From Actinopolymorpha alba DSM 45243 (GTDB lineage Bacteria; Actinomycetota; Actinomycetes; Propionibacteriales; Actinopolymorphaceae), in contig NZ_KB892708.1 of the NCBI RefSeq assembly GCF_000373925.1, positions 310,001 through 374,000 of the forward strand: a DNA stretch of 64,000 nucleotides, given 5' to 3'. The notes below the pieces were generated by a model. That model searched no databases. It was not told the origin of the DNA and saw only the letters and a program-made list of their open reading frames with translations. The number at the start of each line of letters is the position of its first letter. Positions within the stretch are counted from its first letter, which is position 1. Positions 33,974-42,490 of the stretch are shown piece after piece. A program made the translations under genes and the position numbers.

Positions 33974-34458
33974 ACGCTCTGATGCCGCTGCTCGCACTCC
34001 TCGCACTGATCGGCCTACCCCTGCTGGAGATCTACGTCATCATCCAGGTGGGACAGGTGATCGGCGGTTGGTGGACGCTGGCCGCTCTGCTCACGGTCAG
34101 CGCGGCCGGTCTGTGGCTGGTCAAGCGCGAGGGCCGACGTACCTGGCGGGCCCTCAACCGCGCGCTGGAGGAACGCCGGCCGCCCGACGGGGAGCTGCTC
34201 GATGCCGGACTCGTCCTGGTCGGCGGGGCGTTGATGGTGGCGCCCGGGTTCGTCACCGACGCGGCCGGGCTGGCGCTGCTCTTCCCAGGCACCCGGCCAG
34301 TCACGCGACGCATGCTCAGGTGGGTTCTCGGTCGCCGGCTCGCCCGCCAGATGGAGCGGGTACGCCGCGCCAATGGTGGGCCCGGTGTCCCCGCTGGGTC
34401 GTCGCCCGGACCCGTGATCGAGGGCGAGGTTGTCGACCGGCGAGAGACCACGCCCTGA
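33970..34458 (+). CDS. fxsA: FxsA family membrane protein
   Basis: A 162-residue protein with the FxsA domain: two N-terminal membrane segments (LLALLALIGLPLLEIYVII, then GGWWTLAALLTVSAAGLWL) and a C-terminal pair around GGALMVAPGFVTDAAGLALL. FxsA relieves phage exclusion in E. coli when overproduced; its normal role is unknown. Translationally coupled to ppm1, as in many actinobacteria. Confidence 0.9.
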   Translation: MNALMPLLALLALIGLPLLEIYVIIQVGQVIGGWWTLAALLTVSAAGLWLVKREGRRTWRALNRALEERRPPDGELLDAGLVLVGGALMVAPGFVTDAAGLALLFPGTRPVTRRMLRWVLGRRLARQMERVRRANGGPGVPAGSSPGPVIEGEVVDRRETTP

Positions 34459-34483
34459 CCAGGTGCCCGGGCGCGGCTTCCCG

Positions 34484-35791
34484 TCAGGCCGACTCGCGTG
34501 GACCTTCGTCCGCCTCGGCCTGAGCAAGGAAGAGGGTGCGTTCGCCATCGTTGCGGGTGAGCGCGGCGGCGCGTTCGAACTCCTGCCGTGCCTCGGCGTG
34601 CCGGCCGAGCTTGGCGAGCAGGTCACCGCGGACCGCAGGTAGCTGCGGGTAGTTCCGCAGCGTTCCCTCGGCGCGGAGCGTGTCAACAAGAGCCAGCCCT
34701 TCGGCGGGGCCGACGGCCATCCCGACCGCCACAGCGCGGTTGAGTTCCACGATGGGTGACGGTCGCACGTGGGCGAGCACCTGGTAGAGCGCGGCGATCC
34801 GGTCCCAGTCGGTGTCCTCAGGTGTGGCCGCCCTGGCGTGGCAGGCAGCGATCGCGGCCTGTAACGCGTACGGACCGAAGGCGCCGTCGAGGGTTCCGGC
34901 GCGTTCGAGTGCCGCCAGGCCGCGCCGGATCAACAACCGGTCCCACCGCCTGCGGTCCTGTGCCGGTAGGAGGACGGGTTCGCCGGACGGGCTGGTGCGC
35001 GCGGGTGTCCGGGACGCCTGCAACTCCATCAGTGCGATGAGGCCGTGCACCTCGGGTTCGCTGGGCATGAGACCGGCCAGGATCCGGCCGAGACGCAGCG
35101 CCTCGTCGCACAGTGCCGGGCGCATCCAGTCAACGCCGGCGGTCGCTGAGTAGCCCTCGTTGAAGATGAGGTAGATGACCTCAAGAACAGACGACAGTCG
35201 TTCGCCCAGCTCACCCGGCGTCGGAAGCTCGAACGCCACCTGCTTCGTGGTGAGGGTTCGCTTCGCGCGGACGATCCGCTGTGCGACCGTCGGCTCTGGC
35301 ACCAGGAACCCACGCGCGATCTCCACGGTGGTGAGCCCACCGAGCAGCCGGAGTGTCAATGCCACCCGGGAGGCGGTGCTGAGCACCGGATGACAGGCAG
35401 TGAAGACCAACCGCAGCAGGTCGTCACCGATGTGATCATCGATGGCGGCGACGAGGTCGGGCCCGGCAGTGGCCTCCTGCACGGCGAGTGCCCGACCGAG
35501 CTCCGCGAGCTTGTCCTCGTAGCGGTACTGCCGGCGCAGGATGTCGATCGCGCGGTGCTTCGCGGTGGACATGAGCCAGGCGCCCGGATTGTCCGGGACG
35601 CCTGACTCGGGCCACTTCTCCAATGCGATCACCAAGGCGTCCTGGGCGAGCTCCTCGGCGACACCGACATCGCGGACGATCCGGGAGAGGCCCGCGATGA
35701 GCCTGGCTGACTCGATCCGCCAGACCGCCTCGACGGCACGGCGGGCGGCTTGATGGTGGTCGGCAGCCATCATGGCTACCGATCCAACCAT
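34484..35791 (-). CDS. ECF42 family RNA polymerase sigma factor
   Basis: A 435-residue sigma factor: region 2 at about residues 15-85 (DVGVAEELAQDALVIALEKW), region 4 at about 125-180 and a long C-terminal extension with TPR-like helices (ALYQVLAHVRPSPIVELNRAVA, VRGDLLAKLGRHAEARQEF). This size and a neighbouring DGPF-motif (YCII) gene define ECF42, which has no anti-sigma factor. ATG at 35791 was used; ATGs at 35773 and 35770 are alternatives. Convergent with fxsA, 25 bases apart. Confidence 0.9.
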   Translation of the reverse strand: MVGSVAMMAADHHQAARRAVEAVWRIESARLIAGLSRIVRDVGVAEELAQDALVIALEKWPESGVPDNPGAWLMSTAKHRAIDILRRQYRYEDKLAELGRALAVQEATAGPDLVAAIDDHIGDDLLRLVFTACHPVLSTASRVALTLRLLGGLTTVEIARGFLVPEPTVAQRIVRAKRTLTTKQVAFELPTPGELGERLSSVLEVIYLIFNEGYSATAGVDWMRPALCDEALRLGRILAGLMPSEPEVHGLIALMELQASRTPARTSPSGEPVLLPAQDRRRWDRLLIRRGLAALERAGTLDGAFGPYALQAAIAACHARAATPEDTDWDRIAALYQVLAHVRPSPIVELNRAVAVGMAVGPAEGLALVDTLRAEGTLRNYPQLPAVRGDLLAKLGRHAEARQEFERAAALTRNDGERTLFLAQAEADEGPRESA

Positions 35792-35855
35792 CCCGGCGTG
35801 ACTCTCGGCCCGAAGGACGCGTTGGGTCCGAGTTGGGTACGCGTTGGGTACAGAC

Positions 35856-36224
35856 TCAGGCCGGCGGTGCGAAGTCCTCGGGTCCGAACATCTGGAGTAC
35901 CTCAGCCTCGCCTTCCCAACCCGGCCACAGGTCGCGGTGCAGCTTCAGGAACCGCGAGGTCCACTCGACCGCCTCCTCCTTCGTACGCACCTGGTAGATC
36001 GCGTAGCTGATCCACTCCTTCGACTCCGCGAACGGACCGTCGGTGACATCCAGCTCCCCGCCGCTGACCTGGAGCTTGGCGGCCGCGCTGGGTGCGAGTC
36101 CGCCGGTATCGAGCAGCGCACCGGCCTTCGCGGCATCCTCCCCGAGCTTCATGATCGCCTCCATCAACGCCGGCGGAGGTGGGGTGTCGGGCTGAGTTCC
36201 CTTGCCGATCACCAGATAACGCAT
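35856..36224 (-). CDS. YCII/DGPF-domain protein
   Basis: A 122-residue YCII-related protein with the DGPF signature in TDGPFAESKEWISYAIYQV (about residues 62-80). DGPF proteins are the standard genomic partners and targets of ECF42 sigma factors; their biochemical role is not settled. AAGGAG precedes the ATG. It lies just upstream of the sigma gene. Confidence 0.9.
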   Translation of the reverse strand: MRYLVIGKGTQPDTPPPPALMEAIMKLGEDAAKAGALLDTGGLAPSAAAKLQVSGGELDVTDGPFAESKEWISYAIYQVRTKEEAVEWTSRFLKLHRDLWPGWEGEAEVLQMFGPEDFAPPA

Positions 36225-36321
36225 GGTCTTCTCCTTCTCTCTTCCGAGCTCGTGCCCGGTCCGGCCGACCGGGGGTCCTGCACACACTTCGAACGGAGGC
36301 CTCAGATATCGACCTGCCGCC

Positions 36322-37002
36322 TCACGTGCTCAACTGGCGGCCGAGCCGCGCCGCGAGCGCCGTGAGCCAGGCCCAGGCGAGTACGACGGTGATACCGAAC
36401 GCCACATTGGTCGCGGCGCTGCCCGCTCCGGCGCCGACACCGATGAATCCGACGGCGAAGAGCACCCCTGTGACCCGGGAGAACCACGCCCACCCCGGGC
36501 TGTCTTCGGCCGCGAACCGGGCGCCGAGCACCAGGCAGGCGGCGATCAGGCCAGCGAAACCGATGCCGCCGGCGACGAAGTGCAGCATGCCGTGCCAGCT
36601 GACCTGGGCCTCGTCAGCGGTCGTCCCCTGCGGGAACCCGGGCATCGGATCCGCGACGAACACGCCGCCCGCGACCAGACCCAGGCCGTAGAGCCCGAGC
36701 AGTCGAGGTGCCCACGTCGTTCCCCGCCCCGAGCGCAGCACCCGTCGTACTCCGATCGCGAACGTGACGGTCAGCACCCCGGCCAGCACCAGGTTGCTGA
36801 TCTGGATCCAGCCGAGGTCGCCGTTGGCGAGCACACTCCAGGGGTGGCGGGCGAGGTTGAAGCCGTCCCGCGTGAGTGCCTGGGCGAGGGAGACCGCGAC
36901 ATAGGTCGGGCCCGCGATCGCACCGCAACGCAGCAGCCCGGCCGTCATCCTGGTCCGCTCGGTGGTCGCCGGCAGGTCCGCGACGATCGTCCTCTTGGGC
37001 AT
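36322..37002 (-). CDS. DUF998 family membrane protein
   Basis: A 226-residue protein with about six membrane segments and the DUF998 pattern (GPTYVAVSLAQALTRDGFNL, HPWSVLANGDLGWIQISNLV, VFVADPMPGFPQG, WHGMLHFVAGGIGF). AAAGGAGAGG precedes the ATG at 37002. It is co-directional with the DGPF gene (97-bp gap) and the sigma gene, and is probably part of the ECF42 regulon. Function unknown. Confidence 0.85.
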   Translation of the reverse strand: MPKRTIVADLPATTERTRMTAGLLRCGAIAGPTYVAVSLAQALTRDGFNLARHPWSVLANGDLGWIQISNLVLAGVLTVTFAIGVRRVLRSGRGTTWAPRLLGLYGLGLVAGGVFVADPMPGFPQGTTADEAQVSWHGMLHFVAGGIGFAGLIAACLVLGARFAAEDSPGWAWFSRVTGVLFAVGFIGVGAGAGSAATNVAFGITVVLAWAWLTALAARLGRQLST

Positions 37003-37236
37003 CGTCCTCTCCTTTTCCAGACTGGGCCGGCCACGGTTGGCCGGGCCTTCTCTGGGGCTTCGAACGAGAGGACGCGGTCTCGACATCAGGGCCAAGATTT
37101 TTTCGACGATTCTTGACCGGACGTCGCGCGAGCCGATCGCCGCGACGCTCGCCGGACATGATCGAGCCGCGTCGCACGGGATGCGACGCGGCTCGGGATC
37201 GGGGAATGGCTCAGGGGGTGTGCATTGGATGAGCCG

Positions 37237-37638
37237 TTACGCGCTGCGTTGGCGGGGTGTCTTGGGTGTCTTCGGGGGCTCGTCCCGGTGGAGGTGGTCA
37301 GGGCCGATCTGTCCCGAACGCAACAGCTCCAGCCGCTCGGAGAGCAGTTCCTCGAGCTCGTCGATGCTGCGCCGCTCGAGGAGCATGTCCCAGTGGGTGC
37401 GCGGCGGCTTGACGTGCTTGGGCTCGGGACGGTCACCGTCGACGCGTACCGCTTCACCCCCGCAGCGAGGGCATTCCCAAACCGACGGGACTTCGGCGTC
37501 CGCGGCGAAGGGAAGATCAAAGTGGTGGGAGTGCGGGCAGTCATACCCGACCAACTGCCGCGGTGCGGGAGCGATCTCCCGATCATCCTCATAGCTCGCG
37601 GCGCCAAGCCGGGAGCCTCTCAGTGCGCGCTCCGACAT
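37237..37638 (-). CDS. rbpA: RNA polymerase-binding protein RbpA
   Basis: A 133-residue RbpA: N-terminal MSERALRGSRLGAASYEDD, a core with CPHSHHFDLPFAADAEVP and CPRCG (about residues 35-64), and a C-terminal sigma-interaction domain RTHWDMLLERRSIDELEELL (about 82-101). RbpA binds group 1 sigma and RNA polymerase and stabilises the open complex; it is confined to actinobacteria. GGAGG six bases before ATG. Confidence 0.93.
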   Translation of the reverse strand: MSERALRGSRLGAASYEDDREIAPAPRQLVGYDCPHSHHFDLPFAADAEVPSVWECPRCGGEAVRVDGDRPEPKHVKPPRTHWDMLLERRSIDELEELLSERLELLRSGQIGPDHLHRDEPPKTPKTPRQRSA

Positions 37639-37956
37639 AATGCCTCCATCCCCCTCCATCGTGTATGGACCTCGATGGCCCTAACGTCTGGGCCCCCGCC
37701 CAGGATTCCCCGGAGCGGAACGCGCGAATCGCAGCGCGTTGGTGCGTTTGCTGCTAGTAGCGGCCGATGTCCTGATCCGGAAGCGCCTGGCGGGTGCACG
37801 CTGCCGGGGAGGAACAGCTCGTGGGGCGATGCCGTGAGGCCCTATCTCAGAACGTCCGCCGGGTGCGCCGAAGCTCCGCCGCCACAGGTGAGGTTTGGTA
37901 AGCCTTCGCGGCGAGCCGCCGGTCGTCTCACAGGCCGGACTGCTGGCGGCCCGGTT

Positions 37957-38083
37957 CATGATCAACTTGCAGAAATCGCCCAGATTTCGCGCGAAACGTG
38001 GGCGATTTCTGCAAGTTGATCATGGTCCGGTTCCCGCTCAATCAGATCCGGCAACCTCTCCGACGCCAGAGGTTTTGAATAAG
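37957..38083. repeat. 127-bp interspersed repeat with perfect 26-bp palindrome
   Basis: Arms 37957-37982 and 37999-38024 are perfect 26-bp inverses around a loop that itself contains the palindrome TTTCGCGCGAAA. A non-palindromic tail follows (CCGGTTCCCGCTCA ... AGAGGTTTTGAATAAGCC), matching 9704-9828. The remaining parts of 37639-38312 hold no gene; 38130-38250 carries more fragments of the same non-coding repeats. Confidence 0.85.
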
Positions 38084-38312
38084 CCACGATGTCAGACAGC
38101 GGGGGTCCTTGCGCGGCAAGTCGTCACCATGCAAGGCAAATTGGGCGTGCTTCGTGGGGACATGGCGCGTGAGGTCGGGTCCGTCTCACATGGCGTACAC
38201 CCAACGGTTTCGGATGCTGAGACATGTGGGTCCTTCGCTGACCCGGCAGCCGTTTTGAGAAGCTCCACGGGCTACTGTCCGGAGCCCTGGCGCTTCGACG
38301 GGAGAGGCGTAC

Positions 38313-39134
38313 GTGACCAACCCCTGGAACACCCACGGGATCGAGATGCGCCACGACGTGGTGATCAAGCGGTTCCGGCCGGGAGACGCGGGCCAGGCGA
38401 TCCGTGAATGGCGCGCCCTGTCTTTGCTCGCCGCCCGTGCGCCCGGAATCGCGCCGATGCCGGTCAAGGCTGATCTCGTCAGCGAGACCCCGACGGTGGT
38501 GATGGCGCGCCTGACCGGCGAGCCTCTTCGCGGCAAGCCCGTCAGCACTGCCCAACTCGAAGGGATGGTAAGCGCCGTCACCAGGCTGCAGGAGTCGGCG
38601 ATCCCGCCGGGCCTCATGAGTGACCTACCGGTGCGCAGATGGCAGCAGGAGGAAGTGATCGCGCGGCTCCGCGCCTGGTCCGCGGACGGGCCCGGCAGAG
38701 GCGCACCGCCGGTCGTTGTCGAGGCAGTGAGGGCCGGGCTCGCCTGGCTTGCCCGGGCGGGACTGGAGGCGAAACCAGCCGCTGGAGTGGTCCCCGTCTT
38801 CGGTCACGGCGATGGCAACCTGGCCAACTATCTGTGGGACGGCTCCCGGGTTCGCCTCGTGGATTTCGAGGATTCTGGCCGAAGCGACCGGGCGTTCGAA
38901 CTCGCGGAGATCACCGAGCACGTGTCGGCGTGGGTGGACGGCGCACTCGACGTCGAGGCCTTCCTGAGCTATTTCGAGCTGTCGGACGCCGAGCGGGCGC
39001 GGCTTCGGGACTGCCGTCGACTGCTCGCGCTGGTCTGGTTGTTCCTTCTCGCCCGGGAGGATCCGGCCCATCCCCGCAACCCGCCAGGCACGCTGGTCCG
39101 CCAGGCCCATCGCCTACTGGATCTGCTCACCTGA
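38313..39134 (+). CDS. Aminoglycoside phosphotransferase-family kinase
   Basis: A 273-residue protein with the choline/aminoglycoside kinase fold. The catalytic loop is VFGHGDGNLANYLW (about residues 162-175, Asp and Asn present) and the metal-binding DFED follows near 184. The N-terminal lobe is reduced, with IKRFRPGD probably holding the ATP lysine. GTG start with GGAGAGG upstream. The substrate is unknown; there is no resistance context. Its last 21 bases overlap the convergent GH65 gene. Confidence 0.82.
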   Translation: MTNPWNTHGIEMRHDVVIKRFRPGDAGQAIREWRALSLLAARAPGIAPMPVKADLVSETPTVVMARLTGEPLRGKPVSTAQLEGMVSAVTRLQESAIPPGLMSDLPVRRWQQEEVIARLRAWSADGPGRGAPPVVVEAVRAGLAWLARAGLEAKPAAGVVPVFGHGDGNLANYLWDGSRVRLVDFEDSGRSDRAFELAEITEHVSAWVDGALDVEAFLSYFELSDAERARLRDCRRLLALVWLFLLAREDPAHPRNPPGTLVRQAHRLLDLLT

Positions 39135-41522
39135 ACGCCGCGGAAGGCCTACCTGCCAGGCCTCGCCGGGGTGCAACGTCCTTGCCTGGCCGTCGAACGC
39201 CACCGCGATGGGTGCGGCTTCGGCGTGGCGCAGCCCGATCCGCAGCCGGTCCTGCGTGCAGTGCACCGTGATGCCCCAGTGTCCGCGATAGCGCAGTGCC
39301 AGCTCGAGTTCGCCGAGCTCGCGGGGGAGGCGTGGATTCAGCGCCAGGACGTCCGCACGCATCTCGATGCCGGTGTAGCAGCGCTGGAGAAGGTCCACAC
39401 AGCCGGCCATCGCACCCAGGTGGATGCCTTCGGACGTCGTACTCCCGGGCACGTCCGCGACATCGCTTCTGAGTGCTTGCAGGAAGAACTGCCACGAGGT
39501 GTGGCGGTCGGTTCGCGCGAGCACCCAGGCGTGGACCACGGCGCTCAGGCTGGACCCGTGCGACGTGCGGGGTAGGTAGTACTCGATCGTCCGCAGGATG
39601 GTGTCCGTCGAGACGGTGTAGCCGAGCCGGGCGAGGGTCTCTGTCAACTCATCCTTGCTCAGCAGGAAGAAGAGCATGAGCGCGTCGGCCTGCTTGGAGA
39701 CCTGGTAGCGGTTGATCGAATCGCCTTCGGCTTCGAGGATCCGGTCCAGTCGGCGGATATCGGCGTACCTGCGGCGGTAGGCGGCCCAGTCGAGTTCGGC
39801 GAGTTCGTCGTACCCCTCGAACTGGCTGAGGATCCCCGTGCCGTGAAAGGCGACCCGCATCCGCCGGCTCACGTTCTCGAACCGCTCGCGCTCCTCGGGC
39901 CGCAGGCCGAGCCGTTCCCGTAGCTCCGTACGGCGGTACTCCGGGAGCATCTCGAGAGCGTCCAGCGCGCGGCGGATCACCCAGGCGGCCATGACGTTGG
40001 TGTAGGCGTTGTTGTCGATGCCCGGCCGGGACGCTCCGGGATAGCTGTCGTGGTACTCATCGGGTCCCATCACGCCGCGGATCTCATAGCGCCCGAGCGC
40101 GTCGTTGTAGGTCGCGAGCGAACTCCAGAACCGCGCGATCTCCACCAGCATCTCCGCGCCGTACGCGCTGAGGAACGCGAGGTCGCCCGTCGCCTGGTAG
40201 TACTGCCAGATGTCGTACGCCACCGCGATCCCGACGTGCCGCTGCAGGTGCGAGTGGTCGGGCAGCCACCGGCCCGAGCGCGGGTTGAGGTGCAGGCGCT
40301 GGGTCTCGTCGCGCCCGTCACTGCCGCTCTGCCAGGGATACATCGCTCCCCGGTAGCCGGCTGACCGCGCGGCCCAGCGGGCCTGGGGGAGCCGCCGCCA
40401 GCGGTACATCAGGAGCGCCCGGGCCACGTCCGGCAACCGCAGGGTGAGGAACGGAAAGACGAACAGCTCGTCCCAGAACACGTGCCCGCGGTACGCCTCA
40501 CCGTGCAGGCCACGGGCGGGTACGCCCACGTCGAGGTCCACGATGTGCTCCGACAGCGTCTGCAGCAGATGGAAGACGTACAGGTTGAGGGTGGGCTGCG
40601 CCTCGCCGTCGACCGAGATCCGGCAGGTCCGCCACAGCCGGTCCCACGCGACGACGTGCCGGGCGTGCAGCTGGTCGAACCGGCCAGCACGCTGGACGGC
40701 GGCGAGGGCGGCGGGGAGGCTCTCCGAGATCGCCCGGTCCATGGACGTGTAGACCGCGATGGTCTTCTCCACCACGAGTGGCACCCCAGCGCGGACGTCG
40801 AGTTCGATCTCCAGGCTGGCGCACCGGTCGGTCCGCTCGAACGTCCGCCTGATCGGCCCGCTCGCCCCGCTGATCCGCACCCGGGCAGCCTCGGCGATCC
40901 GGATCCGGGAGGTCGCGGTCTCCACCTGCAGCCACAGGATGTCCTGGCCGTCGTACCCCTCGGTGCCTGGTCTGAGGTGATCGCCGCGCAGGCCGTGGTA
41001 CCTCTCGACCCCGCCGTTCGTGACCTGACCGTCGAGCGCCGCGCGCACCCACAGCCGACCCGACCAGTCCTCCGGCAGGATCGCCGTCTGCAGGACGGCA
41101 AGGTGTGGATCGTCCATGGAGACCAGGCGCCGTTCGGTGATGACCGACGTACGACCGGCTTGGTCGCGAAACCGCAGCCGACGGTTCAGTGCGCCGTGCC
41201 GGGTGTCGAGCTCCTGGTGATAGTCGAGAAGGTCCACCCGGCTGGCGTCGAACCACTCACCGTCCTGCGCCCGGAAGGTGAGAGGCAGCCAGTTCGGTAC
41301 GTTGACCAGGTCCTCGTTCGAGACGGTGCGCCCGGCGACCTCGGAGTCGAGCCGGTCGTAGCAGCCGGCGAGATACGTCCCGGGATAGTGGACGCCATCA
41401 GCGCGGGACTCCGGTGCGGCTCCCCGGGTGGCGAGGTAGCCGTTGGCCAGGGTGCAGAGCGCCTCCCGCAGCCCTTCGGCCGCGGGATCGAACGTGTCAT
41501 AGGTCCACGACCATGGAGTCAC
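39114..41522 (-). CDS. Glycoside hydrolase family 65 (disaccharide phosphorylase-like)
   Basis: An 802-residue GH65 protein: N-terminal beta-sandwich, (alpha/alpha)6 barrel and C-terminal beta-domain. The general acid glutamate lies in GVMGPDEYHDSYPG near residue 490; FWDELFVFPFL and KQADALMLFFLL are barrel landmarks. Family members phosphorolyse trehalose, maltose, kojibiose or nigerose to beta-glucose 1-phosphate. The overlapping beta-phosphoglucomutase gene would convert that product to glucose 6-phosphate. Which disaccharide is used cannot be told. Confidence 0.92.
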   Translation of the reverse strand: MTPWSWTYDTFDPAAEGLREALCTLANGYLATRGAAPESRADGVHYPGTYLAGCYDRLDSEVAGRTVSNEDLVNVPNWLPLTFRAQDGEWFDASRVDLLDYHQELDTRHGALNRRLRFRDQAGRTSVITERRLVSMDDPHLAVLQTAILPEDWSGRLWVRAALDGQVTNGGVERYHGLRGDHLRPGTEGYDGQDILWLQVETATSRIRIAEAARVRISGASGPIRRTFERTDRCASLEIELDVRAGVPLVVEKTIAVYTSMDRAISESLPAALAAVQRAGRFDQLHARHVVAWDRLWRTCRISVDGEAQPTLNLYVFHLLQTLSEHIVDLDVGVPARGLHGEAYRGHVFWDELFVFPFLTLRLPDVARALLMYRWRRLPQARWAARSAGYRGAMYPWQSGSDGRDETQRLHLNPRSGRWLPDHSHLQRHVGIAVAYDIWQYYQATGDLAFLSAYGAEMLVEIARFWSSLATYNDALGRYEIRGVMGPDEYHDSYPGASRPGIDNNAYTNVMAAWVIRRALDALEMLPEYRRTELRERLGLRPEERERFENVSRRMRVAFHGTGILSQFEGYDELAELDWAAYRRRYADIRRLDRILEAEGDSINRYQVSKQADALMLFFLLSKDELTETLARLGYTVSTDTILRTIEYYLPRTSHGSSLSAVVHAWVLARTDRHTSWQFFLQALRSDVADVPGSTTSEGIHLGAMAGCVDLLQRCYTGIEMRADVLALNPRLPRELGELELALRYRGHWGITVHCTQDRLRIGLRHAEAAPIAVAFDGQARTLHPGEAWQVGLPRRSGEQIQ

Positions 41523-42306
41523 GCCGCCGCCCCGATACTGTGAGCTCGCCCAGATCCTCGACCACGATGTGCGCGCCCAGCCGGCGTAACTCCGCCGCTT
41601 GGCGGCCGCGGTCGACCGCCACGATCAGGCCGAAACCGCCTCGGTGGGCGGCTTCGACCCCGGCGAGGGTGTCCTCGATGACCGCCGCCTGCGCTGGCTT
41701 GGCCCGCAACCTGCGGGCGGTCTCCAGGAACAACGCCGGATCAGGCTTGCCCGGCAGGCCCAACTCATCGGCGTCGATCCCGTCCACACGGACGTCGAAC
41801 AGCTTCTGTACGTGTGCGGCGGTGAGTACCCTCGCGCAGTTCCGGCTGGCGGAGACGGCCGCGGTCCGGGCGCCGCGGTCGCGGAGTTCACGGACCAGCG
41901 CGACCGTGGAGGGGAACGCGGCGACGCCGTACCTGCCGATCTCCTCCAGGAAGTAGCGGTTCTTGCGGGCCGCGAGCGCGTGCACGGTGTCGGCGCTCTC
42001 GGTGCCGTCGGTGGACGCACCCTCGTCGGCGTCCGAACCCTCGGGCAGCGTGATGCCGCGGGCGGCGAGGAAGTCACGTACGCCGTTGAGCCGGGGTTTT
42101 CCGTCGACGTAATCCAGATAGTCCTGCCGCACGTCGAACGGTGGCAGCGTCCTGCCGAGCGCGCGGCCACGCCGGCGGAGGAACTCGTCGAAGCACCGCT
42201 TCCAGGCGGCCGCGTGGACGCGGGCCGTGTCGGTGATCACGCCGTCGGTGTCGAAGATCACCGCGCTGATCCGGTCCACGTCAAGGGCAGGTTGCTCGGA
42301 TGTCAT
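41497..42306 (-). CDS. pgmB: Beta-phosphoglucomutase-like HAD hydrolase
   Basis: A 269-residue HAD protein with the full catalytic set: FDTDGVITDT with nucleophile Asp19 and acid/base Asp21, the Ser in SASRN, Lys in GLPGKPDP and the acidic pair in IEDTLAGVEAA. It overlaps the GH65 start by 26 bases, the arrangement of phosphorylase/beta-PGM operons. It would turn beta-glucose 1-phosphate into glucose 6-phosphate. ATG at 42306 used; the open frame upstream is not conserved. Confidence 0.88.
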   Translation of the reverse strand: MTSEQPALDVDRISAVIFDTDGVITDTARVHAAAWKRCFDEFLRRRGRALGRTLPPFDVRQDYLDYVDGKPRLNGVRDFLAARGITLPEGSDADEGASTDGTESADTVHALAARKNRYFLEEIGRYGVAAFPSTVALVRELRDRGARTAAVSASRNCARVLTAAHVQKLFDVRVDGIDADELGLPGKPDPALFLETARRLRAKPAQAAVIEDTLAGVEAAHRGGFGLIVAVDRGRQAAELRRLGAHIVVEDLGELTVSGRRRDSMVVDL

Positions 42307-42438
42307 CGACGACTCCCTACGACGTCGCACGGGTCGGCAGCCGGCCTCATACCCGCTGTAGCCACTTCTCCACCTGAGGAGGCGTGCCAGATAACCCCAC
42401 ACTTTGATCTGGGTCCGGGCGGGGTCGGACAGTGCCGG

Positions 42439-42477
42439 ACAAAGGGACAGCGCCACAAAGGGACAGCGCCACAAAGA
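42439..42477. repeat. 16-bp tandem repeat between the two HAD genes
   Basis: ACAAAGGGACAGCGCC occurs twice head to tail (42439-42454, 42455-42470) and a third time in part (ACAAAG). It overlaps no gene and lies 14 bases beyond the end of the second HAD gene. Confidence 0.8.
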
Positions 42478-42490
42478 GGAGCGCGTGGGC

